Source: Bartonella raoultii
GTDB lineage: Bacteria > Pseudomonadota > Alphaproteobacteria > Rhizobiales > Rhizobiaceae
Direction of reading: 5' to 3'
Assembly (NCBI RefSeq): GCF_019659805.1
Contig: NZ_JAIFRO010000005.1
Span: forward strand, 74,543-138,542
Length of the DNA: 64,000 bases
Shown: positions 1 through 7,954 of the stretch, in pieces
How the letters are laid out: each line of letters starts with the position of its first letter
Numbering within the stretch: position 1 is the first letter of the stretch
The notes under the pieces: model-generated
What the model saw: the letters and a program-made list of their open reading frames with translations, nothing else
What the model was told of the DNA's origin: nothing
Databases searched by the model: none
Program-made: the position numbers and the translations under genes

Positions 1-378
1 AAAATACTTGCTTCTATCGGTCTTACAAGACAAGATGTCTATATAACCAATACTATACCATGGCGCCCACCAGGAAATCGTACACCAACCCCAAGAGAGA
101 TTGCCTTATGCCGTCCTTTTGTTGAACGGCATATTCAATTGGCTACCCCTCGGGTGATTATTGCATTAGGTGGTGTTGCGGCACAATTTCTTACCAAAAC
201 GCAAAATGGAATTATCCGAACAAGAGGGAAATGGCTTACCTATATAGGAGAAGATGAAGCTAAAATACCTGTTATGCCAACCTTTCACCCTGCTTATCTT
301 TTGCGAACGCCCAGCCAAAAGAAACTCACATGGATGGATTTTCTAGAAGTTAAAAACCATTTAAATAACCTCTCGTAA
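1..378 (+). CDS. Uracil-DNA glycosylase, family 4 type (3' part only)
   Basis: The reading frame is open from the first base, so the 5' end lies outside the window; about 125 C-terminal residues are present. Visible family features are a TNTIPWRPPGNRTP segment, an IIALGG strand with following Ala-Ala, and the closing HPAYLLR motif that supplies the catalytic-site histidine in uracil-DNA glycosylases of families 4 and 5. The enzyme removes uracil from DNA to start base-excision repair. Family-4 members carry an iron-sulfur cluster whose first cysteines would lie upstream, so they cannot be checked here. An internal TTG at 139 could be mistaken for a start, but the homology continues upstream of it. 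Confidence 0.85.
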   Translation, partial: KILASIGLTRQDVYITNTIPWRPPGNRTPTPREIALCRPFVERHIQLATPRVIIALGGVAAQFLTKTQNGIIRTRGKWLTYIGEDEAKIPVMPTFHPAYLLRTPSQKKLTWMDFLEVKNHLNNLS

Positions 379-455
379 TTTCTTCATCTCTCTCATCATA
401 GAATAGAAATATTTTAAAATTATTCACACTTTTTAAATTATAGCTAGAGAAAATT

Positions 456-3101
456 ATGACACAATCTGCAACACCTATTTACCGCTTAGAAGATTACCAA
501 CCAACCCCCTACACCATTCCTAAAACACAGCTTCACTTTTGTCTGGAACCAACAAAAACTTACGTGACAGCGACATTATTCATTGAAAAACGTCAAAACA
601 CACAAGAAAAAATACCTCTTATACTTTCTGGTGATGATCTTACTCTCATTTCTATTGCTCTTAATGGCAAAACATTAGACAAAAGTGCTTATAATGTGAC
701 TCCTTCACATTTAGAGATCATAACGCCTCCAACAACTCCTTTCACATTGCAGCTCGTCACACAACTCAATCCTGAAAGCAATCGCCAACTTATGGGACTT
801 TATCTTTCAAATGGTGTTTATTGTACACAATGCGAAGCGGAGGGATTTCGTCGTATTACTTATTTTTATGATCGTCCAGATGTTCTTTCTACCTATATGG
901 TAAAAATTGAAGCAGATTTGCAAACAATCCCGATCTTGCTTTCCAATGGAAATCTTGTAGAAACAGGAACTCTTCAAGGCAATCGCCATTTTGCTATTTG
1001 GGAAGATCCTTATCCAAAACCATCTTATCTCTTTGCTCTTGTAGGTGGAAATCTAGATAAATTAGAAGACCATTTCATTACCACATCTGGTCGACGCATT
1101 AAACTTGGCCTTTATGTAGAAAAAGGAAAAACCAAACGAGCACTTTATGCAATGGACGCACTTAAACGTGCTATGCATTGGGATGAACAACATTTCGGTC
1201 GTGAATATGATCTTGATATTTTTAATATTGTAGCTGTTTCTGACTTTAATATGGGTGCAATGGAAAACAAAGGTCTAAACATCTTTAATGATAAATATGT
1301 TCTTGTAGATCCTAAAACAGCGACAGACAATGATTATAGAAATGTTGAACGTATCATTGCACATGAATATTTCCATAATTGGAGTGGCAATCGTATTACT
1401 TGTCGTGATTGGTTTCAACTTTGTTTAAAAGAAGGTTTAACTGTTTACCGTGATCAAGAATTTTCCTCGGATCAAAATATACGTAGTCTACAAAGAATTA
1501 ATAATATAAAAACACTGAAGTCTACACAATTTACTGAAGATGCTGGTCCACTTGCTCATCCTGTACGTCCACGCCAATATAGCCAAATTAACAACTTTTA
1601 CACTACAACCATTTATGAAAAAGGTGCAGAAATTGTTCGCATGGTACGTACTATTTTAGGTGCTACTCTCTTTCGAAAAGGGATGGATCTTTATTTTCAA
1701 CGTCATGATGGACAAGCTTGTACAATTGAAGATTTTATAGCCTGTTTTGCTGAAGTCTCTCATCAAGACTTCTCACAATTTATGTTGTGGTATGAACAAG
1801 CCGGAACACCTCACGTAGAAATTAACCACCATTATAGTGATGGTATTTTAACAATTCATGCAAAACAACATATTCCTGAAACACCGCAACAAAACAAAAA
1901 AAAGCCGATGTTTATCCCTATCGCATTTGGCTTGTTAGGACAAAATGGAGAATCCCTTACCTATAAAGCTGATGCCAATATTCAATCAGATATTATGCTT
2001 CTCTCCAAAGAAAGCCAAACTTTTACATTAAAAAACGTATGTGAAAAGCCTGTTTTATCACTACTTAGAGATTTTTCTGCACCTATCAATTTACAAACTC
2101 CATTTAATGAAAATGACCTAATCTTTTTGGCTAAAAATGATCATAATCATATCAATCGCTGGCAGTCTCTTAATCGTTTAATGATGCAAGCTTTGATTCA
2201 AATGATCCAAGATAAAGCACAAGTAAATGAAGCCGTGCCCCCTTCTTTGCTTAATCTTATTGAAATCATCATCACAGATGAAAGTCTAGAACCTGAGTTT
2301 CGTGCATTTTGTTTAAATTTACCTAGCGAAATTGAGCTTACACATACAATTGGTGAAAATATTGATCCAGAGCGCATTCATCATGTACGAAATCAATTTT
2401 TGTCTTCCATAGCAGGTGTTCATCAAGAACTCTTTACAAAAATTTATGTACAAATGGAAATAGAAGAACCTTATTTACCCAATACTGAACAAATTGGAAA
2501 ACGAGCTTTACGGAATATAATATTAGACTATCTTTCCATTGCAGAAAACAATCCAAATCGCGCTGCTTTGCAATATGAAACAGCTCATAATATGACAGAT
2601 CGTATAGCGAGTATGACTGTTTTAGCGAAGCATTTTTATGGAAGTAGGCAAACACAAAATGCTTTAAATGATTTTGAAAAACAGTATCAACATGATCCTT
2701 TAATTATGGATAAGTGGTTTTCTATCCAAGCAATGGTTGCAGGAGCCTCAACACTCAATCATGTTCAAAACCTCATGCAACATCCACTTTTTTCAAAAGA
2801 TAACCCCAATCGTGTGCGTTCTTTAATCGGTGTCTTTGCCTCTAACAATTTAACAGGTTTTCATAGAATAGATGGTGCAGCCTATGATTTTCTTTGCCAA
2901 GTTATTTTAGAAATTGACAAAAAAAATCCACAGCTTGCTTCGCGATTACTGACAATGATGCGCTCTTGGAGACAATTTGAACCTATTCGGAAACAAAAAC
3001 TTGAAACCGCATTAAAAACAATTGCTGTAGTGCCCCAATTATCAAGCGATGTAGCAGAAATTATCTCTCGTCTTCTTGCTTACGATAAAAATATTTATTA
3101 A
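456..3101 (+). CDS. pepN: Aminopeptidase N (M1 family)
   Basis: This is an 881-residue zinc aminopeptidase, the usual length for bacterial PepN, that removes N-terminal residues from peptides in the cytoplasm. The exopeptidase motif GAMEN is at residues 267-271. The zinc motif HEYFH is at 303-307, with the third zinc ligand Glu326 in KEGLTVYRDQ. The remaining C-terminal half is the helical domain of the E. coli PepN type. The ATG at 456 follows an AGAG element in GCTAGAGAAAATT. The gene is monocistronic in appearance and is closed by a 15-bp hairpin 58 bases downstream. Identification is firm. Confidence 0.97.
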   Translation: MTQSATPIYRLEDYQPTPYTIPKTQLHFCLEPTKTYVTATLFIEKRQNTQEKIPLILSGDDLTLISIALNGKTLDKSAYNVTPSHLEIITPPTTPFTLQLVTQLNPESNRQLMGLYLSNGVYCTQCEAEGFRRITYFYDRPDVLSTYMVKIEADLQTIPILLSNGNLVETGTLQGNRHFAIWEDPYPKPSYLFALVGGNLDKLEDHFITTSGRRIKLGLYVEKGKTKRALYAMDALKRAMHWDEQHFGREYDLDIFNIVAVSDFNMGAMENKGLNIFNDKYVLVDPKTATDNDYRNVERIIAHEYFHNWSGNRITCRDWFQLCLKEGLTVYRDQEFSSDQNIRSLQRINNIKTLKSTQFTEDAGPLAHPVRPRQYSQINNFYTTTIYEKGAEIVRMVRTILGATLFRKGMDLYFQRHDGQACTIEDFIACFAEVSHQDFSQFMLWYEQAGTPHVEINHHYSDGILTIHAKQHIPETPQQNKKKPMFIPIAFGLLGQNGESLTYKADANIQSDIMLLSKESQTFTLKNVCEKPVLSLLRDFSAPINLQTPFNENDLIFLAKNDHNHINRWQSLNRLMMQALIQMIQDKAQVNEAVPPSLLNLIEIIITDESLEPEFRAFCLNLPSEIELTHTIGENIDPERIHHVRNQFLSSIAGVHQELFTKIYVQMEIEEPYLPNTEQIGKRALRNIILDYLSIAENNPNRAALQYETAHNMTDRIASMTVLAKHFYGSRQTQNALNDFEKQYQHDPLIMDKWFSIQAMVAGASTLNHVQNLMQHPLFSKDNPNRVRSLIGVFASNNLTGFHRIDGAAYDFLCQVILEIDKKNPQLASRLLTMMRSWRQFEPIRKQKLETALKTIAVVPQLSSDVAEIISRLLAYDKNIY

Positions 3102-3158
3102 TCAATCGGTTATAAATATTACTTTTAAATAATATCAGTGAATTATTCACCCATAATC

Positions 3159-3196
3159 AGCCTCTAAACAGATATGTTCTAATCTGTTTAGAGGCT
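3159..3196 (+). terminator. Stem-loop terminator behind pepN
   Basis: A perfect 15-bp inverted repeat (arms 3159-3173 and 3182-3196, loop of 8) starts with AGCCTCTAAACAGAT. A U-poor stretch and then TTCCTTTTTG follow. It sits between pepN and the kinase gene, both on the plus strand, so it probably ends pepN transcripts and insulates the kinase. Confidence 0.75.
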
Positions 3197-3371
3197 CTGT
3201 TAAAATTCCTTTTTGTTCTCATAATCCACACTCAATAAAAGTAAAATACCTTTTTTTAAAAAAAGACTGGACAGAGGACTCCTGTTTTGATTCATTGCAC
3301 CCAATGGGGTTTTATTATGAGTATTAAAACAGTTTTTACAATACATTATTGCCTAATTAAAGGAACGAAAA

Positions 3372-5693
3372 ATGGCTAAACTGGACGCATATAATGCGCC
3401 AACAGAAGTGTATGCTGATTCAAAGTCTGGTGCTCAAAATCGTAAAGCACGGAAAGAGCGCATCAACCTACTTTATGGCCCTATCTATCACAAACTTCTT
3501 TCTCTTGAGCCTTGGCTACGACGTTTCTTTCCATTTATCATTATTGTATTTCTGGTTGTGTTCGCAGCAATTCGCTTTTTCTCAATCTATGACTGGCGTC
3601 ATACGATTGAAAAAAATACGCATTCTACAATTACTCTCCTATCTGCACACATTATCAATAGCATTGATCGTGACTTACTTGCTATTACGGAGAAAGGAAA
3701 AGCTGAAACTCTTTCACATGATCACTTACAAAGTATCCTTACTCATTTTCGCAATCAAGGCCTTATAAATCCCTATACTCTCATCGCTATAATTGATCAA
3801 AAAGGCAATGTCTTAGCATCATCTAGTTCAGAAATAATTATAGGAAAACCTTTACAAGATTTTATTTCTCCAAGTACTGCTTTACAAACTAGTGGACAGC
3901 ATGCTGGTGTCATGCAAATCACAATGGGTCAAAACGAGCCTGCTGTCGCTTCATTTTACCAAACAAAAAATGGGCAATATGGTGTATTCGTCAGTGAAAA
4001 AATACAACATACTTTTATAGAATGGCGTAAATTCTTTTCATTAAATATAACTCTATTTATAGGAACGAACGCTATCATTCTCACTCTTCTTTATGCTTAT
4101 TATAATCAAATTACACGAGCACGTCATACAGACCTTATTGCAGAAAAAATTCAAAACCGTATTGATATGGCAATGATGCGTGGACGTTGTGGACTATGGG
4201 ATTGGAATATAGCAAGTGGGCGCGTTTATTGGTCAAGAGCAATGTATGAAATGCTTGGCTATGTGCCTCAAGATGCTTTGCTTTCTATTTCTCAAATTAG
4301 TGCTATTATTAATCCAAATGATGCCAATTTTTTTGACCTTGCTCAGGAATTAATGGGTAAAGGAAAAAAGCATATTGATATTAATATTCCTATACGTCAT
4401 GCAGATGGTCATTATGTATGGATGCGTATTCGTGCCGAAGTTACTGAAGAAGAAGAGCCTCATTTAGTTGGTATTGCCTTCGACATTAGTGAACAGCGTC
4501 AACTTGCCGAACAAACAGCGCAAGCTGACCTTCGTATTCGCGATGCTATTGAAAATATTTCAGAATCTTTTGTTTTGTGGGATGCAGAAGGACGTTTGGT
4601 TATGTCCAACAGTAAATTTTGTGAATATGCCTCTATCCCTAAACAGATTCTACAATCAGGTATCGAACGTGCAACCGTTGAAGCTATGGCTCGACCAGCA
4701 ATTAGTGAATATCCCCTAAAAGATGATGGCGCCGGTAACTTAACTAGTATTCGCCAAACTGCGGATGGTTATTGGCTTAAAATTAATGAACGACGTACCC
4801 AAGATGGAGGACTTGTTTGTATTGGTACTGATATTTCTGAGCTAAAACAACAACAAGAAAAGTTTGAAGATAGCGAAAGACGCCTTTTTTCTTTTATTCA
4901 AGAACTCAAACGTGCACGAGGAAACGCTCAGCAGCGCGCAACAGAAGTTGAAAAACTGAATAAAAGTCTAAAAGCAGAAAAAGAACGTGCCGAAAGTGCC
5001 AATAAAGCTAAATCAGAGTTTTTAGCCAATATGTCCCATGAATTACGTACACCACTTAATGCCATTCTTGGTTTTTCAGATATCATGTTGCAATCCACAT
5101 TTGGTCCTCTTGGTTCACAACGCTATAAGGAGTATATGCACGATATTTACAATTCAGGAACCCACCTTCTCACACTCATCAATGATATCCTTGATATGTC
5201 AAAAATCGAAGCTGGAAGATTTACTCTTGATTGTAAAAATATAAATCTTGAGCCCATCATCAGTGAAGCAATACGTACACTTACACCACAAGCTCAAGAA
5301 AAAAATATTGCTGTTACAACAAATATTACTTCTGAACTTCATGCAGAAGTTGATGGTCGTGCCATAAAGCAAATTTTTCTTAATCTCATCTCTAATGCTG
5401 TTAAATTTACCCCCTCTGGTGGAAGTATTGATGTTTGTGCTTTCAAGAAAAAAAATAGTCTTGTTTTTACAATTAGAGATACAGGGGTTGGCATCCCCTC
5501 ATCTGCAATCAAAAAACTTGGCCAACCTTTTGAACAAGTTGAAAATCAATTCACAAAAACCCATACCGGTTCAGGCCTTGGATTAGCAATTTCACGCTCC
5601 TTGCTAGAACTCCACAAAGGAAAACTTGAAATTACCTCGCAAGAAATGAAAGGAACAACTGTCACCATTACAATGCCGATTAAACAAAGTTAA
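3372..5693 (+). CDS. PdhS/PleC/DivJ-like membrane sensor histidine kinase
   Basis: This is a 773-residue kinase. It has a basic N-terminus, TM1 at about 52-72, a periplasmic-type sensor region at about 73-220, TM2 at about 223-243, a PAS/PAC domain at about 270-375 and a second PAS-like domain at about 388-490. A coiled coil at about 492-545 precedes the HisKA domain with FLANMSHELRTPLNAILGFSD (His556), and the HATPase domain carries DTGVGIP and GSGLGLAIS. The HisKA sequence, with FGPLG, YKEYMHDIY and INDILDMSKIEAG, matches the family that acts on the cell-cycle regulator DivK (PleC, DivJ and PdhS in Caulobacter and Brucella). Which paralogue it is cannot be decided here. The ATG follows AGGAACGAAAA. 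There is no adjacent response regulator, as expected for this family. Confidence 0.88.
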   Translation: MAKLDAYNAPTEVYADSKSGAQNRKARKERINLLYGPIYHKLLSLEPWLRRFFPFIIIVFLVVFAAIRFFSIYDWRHTIEKNTHSTITLLSAHIINSIDRDLLAITEKGKAETLSHDHLQSILTHFRNQGLINPYTLIAIIDQKGNVLASSSSEIIIGKPLQDFISPSTALQTSGQHAGVMQITMGQNEPAVASFYQTKNGQYGVFVSEKIQHTFIEWRKFFSLNITLFIGTNAIILTLLYAYYNQITRARHTDLIAEKIQNRIDMAMMRGRCGLWDWNIASGRVYWSRAMYEMLGYVPQDALLSISQISAIINPNDANFFDLAQELMGKGKKHIDINIPIRHADGHYVWMRIRAEVTEEEEPHLVGIAFDISEQRQLAEQTAQADLRIRDAIENISESFVLWDAEGRLVMSNSKFCEYASIPKQILQSGIERATVEAMARPAISEYPLKDDGAGNLTSIRQTADGYWLKINERRTQDGGLVCIGTDISELKQQQEKFEDSERRLFSFIQELKRARGNAQQRATEVEKLNKSLKAEKERAESANKAKSEFLANMSHELRTPLNAILGFSDIMLQSTFGPLGSQRYKEYMHDIYNSGTHLLTLINDILDMSKIEAGRFTLDCKNINLEPIISEAIRTLTPQAQEKNIAVTTNITSELHAEVDGRAIKQIFLNLISNAVKFTPSGGSIDVCAFKKKNSLVFTIRDTGVGIPSSAIKKLGQPFEQVENQFTKTHTGSGLGLAISRSLLELHKGKLEITSQEMKGTTVTITMPIKQS

Positions 5694-5699
5694 AAAAGT

Positions 5700-6224
5700 T
5701 TAACTTCTTTCATTTCGTTCCCGTTGTAACAAAATCTGTTTTCGTTCAACACCCCAACGATATCCTGAAATGAAACCATTCTTGCGCATAACACGATGAC
5801 AAGGAATAATTATTGCTAATTCATTACATGCACAGGCATTCGCAACTGCACGAAAAGCATTTGGCATGCCGATATTTTGTGCTAACTCCCTATATGAGAT
5901 TGTTTCCCCACACCTTACATTACACAATGCTTCCCATACTTTCTGCTGAAAGGCTGTACCACTTATATCTAAAGAGAAATCATATTTCTTTACCAATTTA
6001 GGCGTTTCTATCATTGCTATAATATGTGCAATTTCTTTTTTAAATATGCCATCATCAGTAACTTGTTGCACATTACCAAAGCGTACTATAAATTCCTGTG
6101 ATAATTGTTCTACCGTATCTCCTAGTGCTATATTACAAATCCCTTTTTGGGACTTTGCCACCAAAAGCTTTCCTATTGATATGTTTTTTAGACAAAATAT
6201 TTTTTTTTGAGGAATACTTATCAT
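5700..6224 (-). CDS. ogt: Methylated-DNA--[protein]-cysteine S-methyltransferase
   Basis: This is a 174-residue suicide repair protein that transfers the alkyl group from O6-alkylguanine to its own cysteine. The active-site IIPCHRV motif is at about 138-145, with Cys142. It is preceded by FQQKVWEAL, the GETISYRELA loop and the RAVANACACN segment that contains the Arg finger. Length fits a single-domain Ogt or the C-terminal half of Ada; no AraC-type or zinc-binding Ada domain is encoded upstream. It converges on the kinase gene, with only 6 bases between the stop codons. Confidence 0.93.
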   Translation of the reverse strand: MISIPQKKIFCLKNISIGKLLVAKSQKGICNIALGDTVEQLSQEFIVRFGNVQQVTDDGIFKKEIAHIIAMIETPKLVKKYDFSLDISGTAFQQKVWEALCNVRCGETISYRELAQNIGMPNAFRAVANACACNELAIIIPCHRVMRKNGFISGYRWGVERKQILLQRERNERS

Positions 6225-6749
6225 TGTATTGCTCTTAAATTTTTAAAGATTTTAAACATCATAAATAAAATAGAGAAAAAGGAAGCTATTATGACTCTGT
6301 TTACAAAATTAAATAAATTTTCCTTTAAGCCTTCTCTTTAAGCATTAACCAAAACGCTATCTGAATCCTTTCATGAAAACTGAAGTGAATAATAAGCTGA
6401 CATGCTTGAAGCTCAATTGTTCTAAAAAATCAAATAATAAACATCTTAAGATGTTTAATTTTAACCCATGATAAACTACCCAATAAATATTTTTTTCTAA
6501 ACCTAAAATTATTTATCTTTTAGTATAAAAATAACATCTCTCATGAGAGCAATAACATATTTATATATAGGTTATCTTATAGGTAACATATTGCTTTATA
6601 TTCTTTTTTTAAGCTTTAACCTCTGTAAATGAAAGTTTGGAATAAGGATGCTCAATACACATCATAAAGAAGACTTTTGCCAAATTTTTCTCTTTCTTTT
6701 TTGTTTCTATTCCGTTTTATCAAAAGATAACTATTAGCCACTCTAAAAT
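6225..6749. other. Gene-free AT-rich spacer
   Basis: About 525 bases between the ogt start and the terminator of the hbp-like pseudogene. No open frame with recognisable homology, tRNA or strong inverted repeat was seen. It should contain the ogt promoter, but no confident -35/-10 pair could be chosen. Confidence 0.5.
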
Positions 6750-6777
6750 AAAAGCCCCATTCGGAAATGGGACTTTT
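6750..6777 (-). terminator. Rho-independent terminator of the hbp-like gene
   Basis: A 12-bp stem with one G-T wobble (arms 6750-6761 and 6766-6777, loop CGGA) lies just beyond the stop of the minus-strand hbp-like gene. Read on the minus strand it ends in GGGGCTTTTATTTTA, a typical U-tract. Confidence 0.8.
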
Positions 6778-6800
6778 GGGTCATTAAATTCTACGATAAT

Positions 6801-7628
6801 TTAAAATTTGTAAGCAAGACCAACGCGAAAATCATTAGTTTTATAACCCATTTCAACTTTATCATGTACAAATTTCTTCTTACCAAAATCTGAGTAACGA
6901 TATTCTGCACGCATAATAATGTTATCAGTCATCGCAAAATCAATACCACCACCAAGAGTATAGCCAATCATCGTCTTTTTTTCATCATGTAACAAATCAG
7001 AAGAACCACTCTCTCCACCTTCTCCATCAGATTCTTTAAAAAAACTATTACGAAGCTGTGTATAAGAAATACCCCCAGCAACATAAGGCATAAAACGATC
7101 AACAGAAAAACCCAACTTTACCCGCGTAGCACCAGTCCATTTTTGTTTTAAAGTGTGATGTATAGTTTCAATAAAAACCGCTGGAGGATCCTTCTTAGGA
7201 AGCCCTCTTAAACTTTTTTCTTCTAAAGCTTGTGGAGCTTCCTCAGTTTGAGCTTCTTTTAAAAAACTGATGTCTTTTGTGTCTTTTCTCTCACCCCACA
7301 TTATATCCGTATCAATACCTATAACACAGCCATTGTTGATATCAATATTTGATCCTGCATAAATACCGCCAATAAAACCAGAAAGTTTAGGTATAAGCCT
7401 TTTTTCAACAGGATTCCATTTTCCTAGGCTCTTGTTTTTTAAATAATTTTCACTAGTTTTACCTGAAAAGTTACCAACTTGACCTCCAAGGTAAAATCCA
7501 GTCCAAGAAAAAGCAGATGCTGCAATGACGGGCGCCGGCTGTTCAGATATAATAATATCCGCAACCTACACTAAAGAAACTGAAATTAAAGAAAAAATAG
7601 ATGTTGCGATTAAGTATTGTGTAGCCAT
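6801..7628 (-). pseudogene. Hemin-binding/Omp25-like outer-membrane protein, interrupted by an amber codon
   Basis: The frame from ATG 7628 (behind AGGGGAGCAACT) to 6801 spans 276 codons and resembles the Bartonella Hbp family of small eight-stranded porins that bind hemin. It has a signal peptide, then FSWTGFYLGGQVG, a repeat-poor middle, YTLGGGIDFAMTDN, RAEYRYSDFGKK and a terminal aromatic in GLAYKF. Codon 21, at 7566-7568 in the signal-peptidase region, is TAG. No other stop or frameshift was found. The next ATG (7301) would make only the C-terminal 166 residues without a signal peptide, which could not reach the outer membrane. The gene is therefore called a recent pseudogene, unless the stop is suppressed or is a sequencing error. 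Confidence 0.85.
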
Positions 7629-7954
7629 AGTTGCTCCCCTAAAAGCTTATTTGACACATAACGCTAAATAGTTTCATATTTTTTTAAAAAATTAAGCAAT
7701 ATTATATTTTTTTGCATTCACTATGTATTGTATAAAATAGTTATAGTAATAAATGTTTTTAAAATATATTTCTTAATAAAATATAGAAATACGTTATTAT
7801 ATATATAATAAGTAAAACTTTGTGATACATATGTAATTCTAATAGATAACAATATTTATTCTATTGAAATATATAAATTATTAAAATAATGTATAATTAA
7901 TAAATGATATTAAATTGTATTACTTTTATACCTTATATCATCATAATAATATAT
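7629..7954. other. Very AT-rich spacer
   Basis: About 326 bases composed mostly of A and T between the hbp-like gene start and the glnE stop. It holds the upstream region of the hbp-like gene. No gene, repeat family or confident regulatory site was recognised. Confidence 0.5.

Noticed and set aside
3253-3268. Palindrome of T and A runs near 3250 as a terminator
   Set aside because: It is a simple homopolymer palindrome with no GC pairs; the 15-bp hairpin at 3159-3196 explains termination better.
5038-5586. Additional plus-strand frames of more than 60 codons inside the PdhS-like kinase gene
   Set aside because: They are out of frame with a clear kinase reading frame, have no homology or ribosome sites, and reflect low stop density in one shifted frame.
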